DNA of 64,000 nt from Streptomyces sp. HUAS ZL42 (GTDB taxonomy: Bacteria; Actinomycetota; Actinomycetes; Streptomycetales; Streptomycetaceae), in assembly GCF_040782645.1 (NCBI RefSeq), contig NZ_CP160403.1:4933001-4997000 (forward strand), given 5' to 3'. The notes under the pieces are model-generated. The model searched no databases, was not told the origin of the DNA, and was given only the letters and a program-made list of their open reading frames with translations. The position numbers were made by a program, and so were the translations under genes. The stretch's first letter is position 1; the number at the start of each line of letters is the position of its first letter. This document shows, in pieces, positions 8,366-18,759 of the stretch.

Positions 8366-9961
8366 TCACCGCTTGCGCCGCCGGCCCTTCCCACCGCGCG
8401 CCGGGACCGGACCGGTGCCCGCGGTCGCCGCCGCCGTCATGCCTGCCGTCTCCTGCCCCGGCCGGTCGGCCGCGACCACCAGGGCCGCCAGGGCCGTGGT
8501 GACCGGCACGGAGGCGACCAGGCCGATCGAGCCCACCAGCGTGCGCACGATCTCCTCCGCCACGAGCTCGCTGTTGGCGACCCCGCCGACGCTGCTCTGC
8601 GCGATCGAGAAAAGCAGCAGCAGCGGCAGCGCGGCGCCCGCGTAGGCGAGGACGAGCGTGTTGACGACGGACGCGATGTGGTCGCGGCCGATGCGGATGC
8701 CGGCGCGGTACAGCCCGCGCCAGCCCATCGACGGATTGGCCTCGTGCAGCTCCCAGACCGCGGACGTCTGCGTCACCGTCACGTCGTCGAGGACACCGAG
8801 CGAGCCGATGATGACTCCCGCGAGCAGCAGACCGCTCATGTCGATCGACGGATACAGGCCATGGATCAGGCCGGTGTTGTCGTCGGTGTTGCCGGTGAGC
8901 GCGGCCCAGTCGATGAACACCGAGCCGAGGATGCCGATCAGCAGCAGTGAGATCAGGGTGCCGAGTACCGCGACGGACGTACGCGCCGAGAGGCCGTGGC
9001 ACAGATACAGGGCGATCAGCATGATGGCGCTCGCCCCCACCACCGCCACGACCAGCGGATTCGAGCCCTGCAGGATCGCCGGAAGGATGAAGAAGTTGAG
9101 CACCAGGAAGCTGATCGCCAGCGCGACCAGCGCCATGACACCGCGCAATCGCCCGACGACCACGACGGCGAGTGCGAAGATCCCGGCGAGCAGCGCCATC
9201 GGCAGACGCCGGTTCACGTCGGTGACCGAGTACTGCAGCTCCTTCGGCGCCGAGGGCTCGTAGGCGACCACTACCTTCTCGCCCTCGTGCAACTGCCGTG
9301 ACTGGTCCGGCTGGACGATCTCGGTGAACGTACGGCCCTTGTCCTTGCCGGTGTCGACTCGGATCGTCGCCTTCTTGCAGGTGCCGTTCGCCTCCTGCTG
9401 GGCCGAGGAACCCTCGGCCGTGGACGTGTCGCCGGTCGGGGTGTCCCCCGAGGCGTTGACGGACTTGCAGCTCACCTCGACCACCTTGGTGACCGTGGCC
9501 TGCTGGGTCTGCCGGTCGAAGCCGACCCCGGTGCGCTCGTGCGACGGGGCACCACCCGGCCACAGCACCGCCAGACCGACCACCACCGCGGCGGCGAACG
9601 GGATCAGGATCGCGGCGATGACCTTGCGCAGGTGCTTGGAGACGGGCGCGGCGGGGCCGTGACTGTGGCTGTGCGAGTGGCCGCCGCCGCTGGGCCCGGG
9701 CCCGCCGTGTCCCTGTCCGCCCCCGGAGCCGTGTCCGTGGCTGCGGGGACCGTGATCGTGCCCTTCGGGGCCATGACCGTGCCCGCCAGGTGCGGGAATA
9801 CCGTGCCCGCTGGGTGCGGGAATGTGGCCGTGCCCGTCATCGAACGCACGGCCGTCGCCCTGAGCGCCGTCGTCACCGTTGCCCTGTCCCGCAGCCGCGC
9901 CCGCCGTCGGCCTGCGAGGCGGCTCGGGAGGCGGGAACGGGTACCGCTGTGTCGTGGTCAC
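8366..9961 (-). CDS. YibE/F-family multi-pass membrane protein with His-rich N-terminus
   Basis: A protein of about 531 residues. Residues 1-110 are extremely rich in His, Gly and Pro (repeated HGHG/SHGH units). A transmembrane helix follows (IAAILIPFAAAVVVGLAVLW), then an extracytoplasmic domain of about 130 residues, then 7-8 helices of the YibE/F family. The family is uncharacterised. GTG 9961 (V-TTTQRYPF) is preferred over GTG 9994, although neither has a strong Shine-Dalgarno. It converges on ssgA with a 97-bp gap. The His-rich cytoplasmic tail could bind metal, which is inference. Confidence 0.85.
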   Translation of the reverse strand: MTTTQRYPFPPPEPPRRPTAGAAAGQGNGDDGAQGDGRAFDDGHGHIPAPSGHGIPAPGGHGHGPEGHDHGPRSHGHGSGGGQGHGGPGPSGGGHSHSHSHGPAAPVSKHLRKVIAAILIPFAAAVVVGLAVLWPGGAPSHERTGVGFDRQTQQATVTKVVEVSCKSVNASGDTPTGDTSTAEGSSAQQEANGTCKKATIRVDTGKDKGRTFTEIVQPDQSRQLHEGEKVVVAYEPSAPKELQYSVTDVNRRLPMALLAGIFALAVVVVGRLRGVMALVALAISFLVLNFFILPAILQGSNPLVVAVVGASAIMLIALYLCHGLSARTSVAVLGTLISLLLIGILGSVFIDWAALTGNTDDNTGLIHGLYPSIDMSGLLLAGVIIGSLGVLDDVTVTQTSAVWELHEANPSMGWRGLYRAGIRIGRDHIASVVNTLVLAYAGAALPLLLLFSIAQSSVGGVANSELVAEEIVRTLVGSIGLVASVPVTTALAALVVAADRPGQETAGMTAAATAGTGPVPARGGKGRRRKR

Positions 9962-10040
9962 CGCCCGATCATCGCAAGAACGACGGGGGCCCACTGTTCA
10001 CCGCGCCACAAATAACGCTAGCGTGGGGGCACCTTTGCAC

Positions 10041-11987
<1,947 letters not shown>

Positions 11988-11999
11988 GCACATGGCGAG

Positions 12000-12024
12000 A
12001 CGCCCCGGCTCGCCACCGGGGCGT
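12000..12024 (+). terminator. thiC terminator
   Basis: A 9-bp inverted repeat, ACGCCCCGG (12000-12008) and CCGGGGCGT (12016-12024), with a 7-nt loop, immediately after the thiC stop. Confidence 0.8.
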
Positions 12025-12102
12025 CGCGCTCGGCCGGGTCGGCGGGCCCGACTCCTCGCGAGGGTCTGCCCTGCGCCGCCGTACGGTCGGCAGACTGGGC
12101 CC

Positions 12103-13536
12103 ATGACTGGGAGAGCACTGAGCAAGGGCGCCAACCTACCCGTCGACTCGGCGGCCGTGCGCGTCGAGTTGACCTGGTCCGCGGGGCCCGGCGTGCCTGA
12201 TGTCGACGCCTCGGCGCTGCTGCTGACCGAGGCCGGGCGGGTCCGTGACGACGGTGACTTCGTCTTCTACAACCAGCCGCACCATGCCTCCGGTGCTGTG
12301 AGGCACGCGGGAAAGGAGAGCGCCGCCGGTGTCTCGACCGACACGGTCGAGGTGGACCTGGGCTCGCTGGAGCCGGCCGTGGAACGGGTCGTGCTGTGCG
12401 CGTCGGCCGACGGCGGCCCGTTCGGTCAGGTGCCCGGGCTGACGCTGCGGCTGCTGGACTCAGGGACACGGGCAGAGCTCGCCCGGTTCGACATGGCGGC
12501 CGAGACCGAGACCGCGTTCATCGGCGGTGAACTGTATCTGCGACAAGGGAGGTGGAAGTTCCGCGCGGTCGGGCAGGGGTATGCCTCCGGCCTCGCGGGG
12601 TTGGCGACGGACTTCGGCATCACCGTGGACGACGGGCCCGCGGACACGGCTGCGCAGCCGCCGACGCCGGCTCAGCCACCTCCTCCGGCGCCCGTCCGGG
12701 CGGCGGCTCGACCGGTCGTGCCGCCGGCCGCCCCCGTCCCGCCCTCGGCGCCTCCTGTCTCTCCAGGCCCTCGCCTGACCAAGGGCGAGGAGCGGCTGCC
12801 CGTGGACATGCGCAAGCGGCTGTCCCTGCGCAAGGAGCAGGTGGCGGTGAGCCTGAGCAAGCACGGAGCGGCGGGGGTGACGGCACGCGTCGTCCTGGTT
12901 CTGGACGCCTCCGGTTCGATGTCCTTCCTGTACTCCAAGGGTGTGGTGGCCGATGTCGTGGAGCGTATGGCCGCGGTGGCCGCGCAGCTCGACGACGACG
13001 GTGAGATGCAGGCGTGGACGTTCGCCTCGAACCCGGCGCGGCTGCCCGACCTACGCCTCGGCGAACTTCCCGAGTGGCTGAGGCTGCACGTCCGGGTCGG
13101 GGAGCTGAGCCTCTTCCGCCGCAAGAAGGCGAAGAAGGCACTGCAGGCCGGCCAGGTCGACATGCGGGACGTCGGCATCCAGAACGAGGAACAGAAGGTG
13201 ATCGCCCAAGTTCGTACATACGTCCGGGAGAACCCGGCGGCCGTGCCCACACTGGTGTTGTTCTTCTCCGACGGGGGCGTCTATCGCAACAAGGAGATCG
13301 AGCGGGAGCTGCGGGAGGCGGTGGAGGAACCGATCTTCTGGCAGTTCGTGGGGCTGGGACGGTCCAACTACGGTGTCCTGGAGCGGTTCGACACCTTGAC
13401 CGGCCGCCGTGTCGACAACGTCGGATTCTTCGCGGTGGACGACATCAGCACGGTCCCCGACCCGGAGCTCTACGACCGGCTGCTGTCCGAGTTCCCTATG
13501 TGGATGGCTGCTGCCCGCCGGGCAGGCATCCTCTGA
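12103..13536 (+). CDS. TerD-domain plus von Willebrand A-domain protein
   Basis: A 477-residue cytoplasmic protein of the tellurite-resistance/stress family. Residues 1-175 form a TerD domain ([16 protein letters not shown]). A Pro/Ala-rich linker of about 70 residues follows. The C-terminal half is a vWA domain with the MIDAS segment [12 protein letters not shown]. TerD domains bind Ca2+ and vWA domains mediate metal-dependent protein contacts. The combination suggests an adaptor in a Ter-type stress complex, although no other ter genes are nearby. ATG 12103 matches the TerD start, with only a weak upstream site. Confidence 0.85.
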   Translation: MTGRALSKGANLPVDSAAVRVELTWSAGPGVPDVDASALLLTEAGRVRDDGDFVFYNQPHHASGAVRHAGKESAAGVSTDTVEVDLGSLEPAVERVVLCASADGGPFGQVPGLTLRLLDSGTRAELARFDMAAETETAFIGGELYLRQGRWKFRAVGQGYASGLAGLATDFGITVDDGPADTAAQPPTPAQPPPPAPVRAAARPVVPPAAPVPPSAPPVSPGPRLTKGEERLPVDMRKRLSLRKEQVAVSLSKHGAAGVTARVVLVLDASGSMSFLYSKGVVADVVERMAAVAAQLDDDGEMQAWTFASNPARLPDLRLGELPEWLRLHVRVGELSLFRRKKAKKALQAGQVDMRDVGIQNEEQKVIAQVRTYVRENPAAVPTLVLFFSDGGVYRNKEIERELREAVEEPIFWQFVGLGRSNYGVLERFDTLTGRRVDNVGFFAVDDISTVPDPELYDRLLSEFPMWMAAARRAGIL

Positions 13537-13560
13537 CGTACGGCAGCCACCGGCCGTGTC

Positions 13561-13593
13561 CGGCTTGCGCACCCTCGTCGGGGGCGCAAGCCG
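13561..13593. terminator. Bidirectional terminator between convergent genes
   Basis: A 10-bp inverted repeat, CGGCTTGCGC (13561-13570) and GCGCAAGCCG (13584-13593), located between the stops of the TerD-vWA gene and the leftward membrane-protein gene. Confidence 0.75.
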
Positions 13594-13597
13594 AGGG

Positions 13598-14461
13598 TCA
13601 CTCCGGCTGGTGTTCCGGCCCTCCGAAGTCCGGGCTCGTGTAGTCCGGGCTGGTGAAGCTCGGACGTGGGCCCCGGGCGGGGCCGTCGTCCGGGCTCGTG
13701 AAACCCGGGCGGTCGTAGCCGAGGGAGGGCATGCGGCCGGTGGGCGCCGGTGGCGCCGTGTGGTGCAGGGCGGCCGCCGTGCCGGGGTCGGCCAGGGCTT
13801 CCTGGAGGAAGGGCAGGATGCCGCGCTCCAGCAGGGCCTCGCGCCAGGTCTCCCTGGCCCGGGCCACCTCCTCGCCGAGGGCGCCGTACGGGCCGGTGTC
13901 GAGCGAGGGCCGGTTGCGCAGTGCCGTGAGCAGCAGCCCGACGGTGGCGACGAGGATCGCCGCCGCGGCTATGGCGCCGAACACCCATCCGGTGGTGAGC
14001 ATGGTCTGGGCGAACGCCGGCTGCGGGTCGAGCATTTTCAGGATGTAGCCGACGAGCAGGAAGATCGCCGCGGCGGTTCCGGCGAGGACGGGCGCCAGGA
14101 CCGCGACGAGCGGTGCGGCGCCCGCGCCGGTGGTCTCGGCGACCTCTCCCATGGTGGTGGCGAGCCCCATCGCGCCGGTGCCCGGCTCCCCGGAGCCGGA
14201 TTCACGGGCGGACGACGGGGTGGACGGCGCCGGCCGGCGCAGTTCCTCGCGGACCTTCACATAGTGCTGGTACTCGGTCGCCGCGGCCGCCGTGATGAGT
14301 GCGGTGGCGTTGAGCGCCATGGTGCGCAGCTGTTCTGGGTTGAGCCGCTGTCCCACAGCGGCCAGTTCCGGGCGGTGTGGTGCGGAGCGCAGCGCCTCAT
14401 CGAGGATCCGCTCGTACTCCTGGCGGTCCTCACTGTGCAGGTGCTGCGGAACGCTGTTCAT
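13598..14461 (-). CDS. Membrane protein with two helices and TSPD-repeat tail
   Basis: A 287-residue protein without a recognised enzymatic domain. The N-terminal half is soluble and helical (MNSVPQHLHSEDRQEYERIL). Two transmembrane helices follow near residues 130-160 and 170-200. The C-terminus is Pro-rich with repeated F/Y-TSPD motifs. GGGGG lies 6 nt before ATG 14461, which I prefer over ATG 14467. Start and stop are supported by the terminator after the gene and by the separate upstream phosphatase gene. Function unknown. Confidence 0.75.
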   Translation of the reverse strand: MNSVPQHLHSEDRQEYERILDEALRSAPHRPELAAVGQRLNPEQLRTMALNATALITAAAATEYQHYVKVREELRRPAPSTPSSARESGSGEPGTGAMGLATTMGEVAETTGAGAAPLVAVLAPVLAGTAAAIFLLVGYILKMLDPQPAFAQTMLTTGWVFGAIAAAAILVATVGLLLTALRNRPSLDTGPYGALGEEVARARETWREALLERGILPFLQEALADPGTAAALHHTAPPAPTGRMPSLGYDRPGFTSPDDGPARGPRPSFTSPDYTSPDFGGPEHQPE

Positions 14462-14658
14462 GTGCATCCCCCGATGCTCCGTAGGGCTTGGGGCTCGCAT
14501 GCCAACGAGCCGTCGGGCAGAAACGGAGGGGAGCCTGCTACGGATAAGCCGATGGTAGAGCGGCGACGGCACAGGTTGACAGGGGGTCACCGAAATTGGC
14601 ACCTGGCCTGCGCCGTCGTGAGGGGGTTCTCCGTGGGAGACGCCTGCCCTGTGAACGT

Positions 14659-15735
14659 TCAGATGTCCAGCGGAAGTTGCTGGACCAGTAGCTTTCCGGC
14701 CATGGTCACTCCGCCGTCCATCGCGATGGCGAGACCGTCGGCGTACACGTGCGGCCCCTCGACCACCGGGCCGGACTCCTCTTCGCCGTCCTCGGACCCG
14801 ACGTCGCCCAGCAGGTACGGGATGGGGCTGTGGCCGTGAACGATGCGGGTGCCGCCGTACGTGTCGAGCAGGGAGCGCACGGCGTCGGCGCCGCCCTCGT
14901 CGCGGAAGGAGAAGCGCTTGGTCAACTTGCGGAACAGGTCCCACACTTCGTCCGCGTCGTTGCGTGTCAGCGTCTCGCGGATGGTGTCGTTGACCGCCTC
15001 GATCGAGTCGCCGTAGTCGAGGTACGCGGTGGTGTCGGAGTGGACGAGCAGATGGCCGTCGACCTCCTCGACGGCGTCGAGGCGGGCCATCCACTGCAGG
15101 TGGTGGTCCTGGAGGCGGTCCATGTCGGTCTTCTGGCCGCCGTTCAGCAGCCAGGCCGCCTGGAAGGTGGCGGTGCCTGCGCCGGAGTTGACGGGGGTGT
15201 CGCCGAACCGCTTGGCGCCGAGCAGCAGCAGTTCGTGGTTGCCCATGAGGGCCTTGCAGTAGCCGCCGGCCGCGGCTGCCTCGGCGGACAACCGCATCAC
15301 CAGGTCGATGACGCCGATGCCGTCCGGCCCGCGGTCGGTGAAGTCGCCGAGGAACCACAGCCGCGCGGTGCCGGAGCACCAGTTGCCCGCCTCGTCGATC
15401 AGGCCCTTCTCCTGCAGCGCGGCGACCAGTTCGTCGAGGTAGCCGTGCACGTCGCCGACGACGTACAGCGGACCGGAGCCGGTCGAGGGCTGCGGGTCCG
15501 GTTCGGCCGCCGGGTCGACGGTCACCTGAAGTGTGTCACCGCGGTTGATGACGGGCAGGTCGCGCCGGGTGGGCGTGTACCCCTCCGGGTGGGTCTCCTC
15601 CAGCGGCGGGGCGACGTCACCCGGGTGCGTGCTGTTGGCATACGGACCGGTCTCGTGGACATACGCCGGTACCCGGAAGTCGCGCAACGTCGCCGTCCGC
15701 TCCACCTCGGGTCCCTGACCGGCCCCCTGAGTCAT
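14659..15735 (-). CDS. Calcineurin-like metallophosphoesterase (PPP type)
   Basis: A 358-residue dimetal phosphoesterase. The full motif set is visible: GDVHGYLDEL, GDFTDRGPDG, MGNHELLLL and VHGHSPIPY, which provide the Asp, His and Asn metal ligands. Residues 1-75 are an extra region before the catalytic domain. The motif spacing resembles bacterial PPP-type Ser/Thr or diadenosine-tetraphosphate phosphatases; the substrate cannot be decided here. GGAGGGG lies upstream of ATG 15735. No signal peptide is seen, so it is likely cytoplasmic. Confidence 0.88.
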   Translation of the reverse strand: MTQGAGQGPEVERTATLRDFRVPAYVHETGPYANSTHPGDVAPPLEETHPEGYTPTRRDLPVINRGDTLQVTVDPAAEPDPQPSTGSGPLYVVGDVHGYLDELVAALQEKGLIDEAGNWCSGTARLWFLGDFTDRGPDGIGVIDLVMRLSAEAAAAGGYCKALMGNHELLLLGAKRFGDTPVNSGAGTATFQAAWLLNGGQKTDMDRLQDHHLQWMARLDAVEEVDGHLLVHSDTTAYLDYGDSIEAVNDTIRETLTRNDADEVWDLFRKLTKRFSFRDEGGADAVRSLLDTYGGTRIVHGHSPIPYLLGDVGSEDGEEESGPVVEGPHVYADGLAIAMDGGVTMAGKLLVQQLPLDI

Positions 15736-15936
15736 CAGACCCCTCCACCATCGCGCCGCATCTGCACCGCATCGGACTGCCTGGTCGCAGCGGCCCGCGG
15801 TGTCGTGGGCCCATCATAGGAATGCGGATCGCGCCGTGTGATGACCCAGGGGTGGTGAATCGGAGCGGGACTCCACTTCACCGCGGCATTCGCCCCGATT
15901 GGGCCCGGCTTCGACCGCCCGGCGAAGCGTCCTCGT

Positions 15937-17049
15937 TCACTTCTCCTCGGGTGACCGGGGCGGGCTGACCGTCGTCCGGGGCAGACGTCGCTGGGACGAG
16001 GTACGCACGATCAGTTCGGTCGGTATCACCTGCTCGACCGGTTGATCCGATTCGACGCCCTCGATGGCGTCGATGAGGAGCTGGACCACCGCGGTGCCGA
16101 TCCGGCGCGGTTTCAGCGAGAGGGTCGTGACGGGCGGCTCGGTGTTGGCGTACACGGTGGACTCGCTGCAGCAGACCAGCAGCAGGTCCTCCGGGACGCG
16201 TAGCCCGTAGCGGCGGGCGGCGGCGAGCAGGTCGGTGCCGTTGGGGTCGAACAGGCCGTACACGGCGTCGGGCCGGTCGGGCCGGGCGAGCAGCCGGTCG
16301 GCGGCGACGGCGCCCGCGCACGGGTCGTGGGCGGGGTAGGCCTCGTACACCGGGTCCTGGCCGACGCGCTCGCACCAGCGCAGGTACGCCGTGGTCGACA
16401 GACGGGTGTAGGTGTCGGTGGTCGTCCCCGTCAGCAGGCCGATGCGGCGTGCGCCGGCGTCGGCCAGGTGGTCGAGGATGCCGAGGACGGCGGCCTCGTG
16501 GTCGTTGTCGACCCAGGCCGTGACCGGCAGCGAGCCGGCCGGGCGGCCGTCGGAGACCACCGGTAAACCCTGCCTGACCAGTTCGCTGACGACCGGGTCC
16601 TGGTCGGACGGGTCGATGACGACCGTGCCGTCCAGGGCCACGTTCGACCACACGTCGTGGCGCGAGGTCGCGGGCAGGATGACGAGCGCGTAGCCGCGGG
16701 CGAGCGCGGCCGAGGTGGCGGCGCGCGCCATCTCGGCGAAGTACGCGAATTCGGTGAAGGTGAAAGGTTCATCCCCGTACGTCGTCACGGTCAGGCCGAT
16801 GAGGCCCGACTTGCCCGTGCGGAGGGTCCGGGCCGCGGCCGAGGGGCGGTAGCCCAGCCGGTCGGCGACCTCGCGGACATGGCGTCGGGTGGCGTCCGGG
16901 AGCCGCCCCTTACCGTTGAGGGCATCGGAGACGGTCGTGATGGAGACTCCGGCGGCGGCGGCCACGTCTCTGATGCCCGCCCGGCCCGGCCGGCTTCCTC
17001 GCCTGGAGGCTTCCCCGCGGCTCACCTGGTGCTTCCCTGCTGCTGTCAT
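15937..17049 (-). CDS. LacI-family transcriptional regulator
   Basis: A 370-residue LacI/GalR regulator. The N-terminal helix-turn-helix with hinge (IRDVAAAAGVSITTVSDALNG) lies near residues 25-45, preceded by a basic Arg/Gly-rich tail. The sugar-binding-protein-like domain follows (SGLIGLTV onward). ATG 17049 is chosen because the upstream frame is unconserved. No sugar transporter or catabolic operon is adjacent, so the ligand is unknown. The gene is divergent from the aminotransferase gene across a 420-bp spacer that could hold a shared operator. Confidence 0.9.
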   Translation of the reverse strand: MTAAGKHQVSRGEASRRGSRPGRAGIRDVAAAAGVSITTVSDALNGKGRLPDATRRHVREVADRLGYRPSAAARTLRTGKSGLIGLTVTTYGDEPFTFTEFAYFAEMARAATSAALARGYALVILPATSRHDVWSNVALDGTVVIDPSDQDPVVSELVRQGLPVVSDGRPAGSLPVTAWVDNDHEAAVLGILDHLADAGARRIGLLTGTTTDTYTRLSTTAYLRWCERVGQDPVYEAYPAHDPCAGAVAADRLLARPDRPDAVYGLFDPNGTDLLAAARRYGLRVPEDLLLVCCSESTVYANTEPPVTTLSLKPRRIGTAVVQLLIDAIEGVESDQPVEQVIPTELIVRTSSQRRLPRTTVSPPRSPEEK

Positions 17050-17469
17050 GGCGAGCCGATAGTAGGGCTCATGCGGTGGGGTAGGGCGGACGCATATGCG
17101 CGCGTTGACAGACACGTTTCTGCAAGGTCATCAAGGGTCAACTGCCTTGGAATTTAAGCCAGTTGGGCGATTCAATGCTAGGACGTGGCGTGCCGACACG
17201 CATGAGCCTGCCAAGTCTCGGAAGTCTCGAAGAGGTCTCAACTCACCTTCACGGGCGATGCGCGCCACGGCGTAAGCCACCGGCGCATAGATATATGTGC
17301 AGCGCGCCCCCTGATTCGTACGCCTTCGTACGGTGATGCCCCTGATGCCAGTGGGGCTGATGAGGTTTGCTGTCTCGCCTGTACGCAGCCGCGCCGAATC
17401 CTCATAAGGTGAGAAGTATTGGAAGCCGGCGGCAGCGATGGGCCGCCGGTGGTCGCGAGGAGGACTGCG
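17050..17469. other. 420-bp divergent intergenic region
   Basis: Spacer between the leftward LacI regulator and the rightward aminotransferase. It is less GC-rich than its surroundings and contains the imperfect palindrome GCGCATAGATATATGTGC (17283-17300, 7 of 9 positions symmetrical), which could be a regulator site. A leftward open frame crosses it, but it has no ribosome binding site and runs antisense into hisC. No RNA gene is recognised. Confidence 0.45.
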
Positions 17470-18549
17470 GTGAGCGAGACGAGCCCCAAGCTGCGCGCCG
17501 AGCTGGAGGGTATCCCCACCTACAAGCCGGGCAAGCCGGCCGCGGCCGGTGGCCCGGTGGCCTACAAGCTGTCCTCCAACGAGAACCCCTATCCGCCGCT
17601 GCCCGGCGTGATGGAGACCGTGACGGCGACCGCCTCGTCCTTCAACCGCTACCCGGACATGGCATGCACGGGCCTCATGAACGAGCTGTCCGAGCGCTTC
17701 GCCGTCCCGCTCTCCCACCTGTCCACCGGCACCGGCTCGGTCGGCGTCGCCCAGCAGCTGCTGCAGGCCACTTCCGGACCCGGGGACGAGGTCATCTACG
17801 CCTGGCGCTCCTTCGAGGCCTACCCGATCATCACGCAGATCAGCGGCGCCAGGTCGGTGCAGGTGCCGCTGACGCCGGGCGACGTGCACGACCTGGACGC
17901 GATGGCGGACGCGGTCACCGAGCGGACCCGGCTGATCTTCGTGTGCAACCCGAACAACCCGACGGGTACGGTCGTGAAGCGGGCCGAGCTGGAGCGGTTC
18001 CTCGACCGGGTGCCCGGCGATGTGCTGGTGGTGCTCGACGAGGCGTACCGCGAGTTCATCCGCGACCCCGAGGTGCCCGACGGCGTCGAGATCTACCGTG
18101 ACCGGCCGAACGTCTGCGTGCTGCGTACGTTTTCGAAGGCGTACGGTCTTGCCGGCCTGCGCGTCGGCTTCGCGATCGCCCACGAGCCGGTCGCGGCGGC
18201 GCTGCGCAAGACGGCGGTGCCCTTCGGGGTGAGCCAGCTCGCGCAGGACGCCGCGATCGCCTCGCTGCGCGCCGAGGACGAGCTGCTCGGCCGGGTCGGT
18301 TCCCTGGTGTGCGAGCGCAATCGAGTGGTCGACGGCCTGCGGGCCCAGGGCTGGACGGTGCCCGAGACCCAGGCGAACTTCGTGTGGCTGCGGCTGGGGG
18401 AGCACACGATCTCGTTCGCGGCGGCGTGCGAGAAGGCCGGTGTCGTGGTCCGGCCGTTCCCGGGTGAGGGCGTGCGGGTGACGGTCGGGGAGAACGAGGC
18501 GAACGACATCTTCCTGAGGGTGGCGGAAGGATTCCGCAAGGAGCTGTAG
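17470..18549 (+). CDS. HisC-type aminotransferase
   Basis: A 359-residue class I/II aminotransferase related to histidinol-phosphate and aromatic aminotransferases. It shows [11 protein letters not shown] near the N-terminus, CNPNNPTGT (159-167) and [16 protein letters not shown] with the PLP-binding Lys at about 223. Translation starts at GTG 17470, with GAGGAGG 6 nt upstream. It stands outside any his operon, so it may be the second HisC-like paralogue or an aromatic/phenylalanine transaminase; the pheA in this window lies 20 kb away. Two hairpins after the stop separate it from the cyd operon. Confidence 0.88.
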   Translation: MSETSPKLRAELEGIPTYKPGKPAAAGGPVAYKLSSNENPYPPLPGVMETVTATASSFNRYPDMACTGLMNELSERFAVPLSHLSTGTGSVGVAQQLLQATSGPGDEVIYAWRSFEAYPIITQISGARSVQVPLTPGDVHDLDAMADAVTERTRLIFVCNPNNPTGTVVKRAELERFLDRVPGDVLVVLDEAYREFIRDPEVPDGVEIYRDRPNVCVLRTFSKAYGLAGLRVGFAIAHEPVAAALRKTAVPFGVSQLAQDAAIASLRAEDELLGRVGSLVCERNRVVDGLRAQGWTVPETQANFVWLRLGEHTISFAAACEKAGVVVRPFPGEGVRVTVGENEANDIFLRVAEGFRKEL

Positions 18550-18577
18550 CCCCCGCTCGTCGAGCGGGAACGCCCTG

Positions 18578-18611
18578 GGCGGGGCTCACCTGGTAGCAGG
18601 TGGGTCCCGCC
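18578..18611 (+). terminator. Terminator between the aminotransferase and cyd genes
   Basis: A 15-bp imperfect stem, GGCGGGGCTCACCTG (18578-18592) against CAGGTGGGTCCCGCC (18597-18611), with a 4-nt loop. A smaller hairpin, CCCGCTCG/CGAGCGGG, precedes it at 18552-18568. Confidence 0.8.
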
Positions 18612-18711
18612 GAGCCGCACCAGGGTCTACCGGTCCACAAGTACCGGGACCTGCGTCTTTTCCTTCGGGACCCCCCGCCTCTCCAGCATCGAACGAGTAT
18701 GCGTCATAATT

Positions 18712-18739
18712 GCTTGTGAATGTGAACGCTTTCACAAGC
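18712..18739. promoter_or_regulatory. Rex operator (ROP) of the cyd operon
   Basis: TGTGAACGCTTTCACA (18721-18736) is an exact match to the Streptomyces Rex consensus TGTGAACGCNTTCACA. A second, overlapping inverted repeat is formed by GCTTGTGAA (18712-18720) and TTCACAAGC (18731-18739). A possible -10 element CATAAT lies at 18705-18710, so Rex bound here would block transcription. Rex is released when NADH/NAD+ rises, inducing cytochrome bd under oxygen limitation. Confidence 0.93.
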
Positions 18740-18759
18740 GCGGAGTAAGGAGCGGCAGC

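Noticed and set aside
17131..18405. Leftward open frame crossing the aminotransferase gene and its upstream spacer
   Set aside because: Mostly antisense to hisC, no ribosome binding site, no recognisable family in the non-overlapping part.
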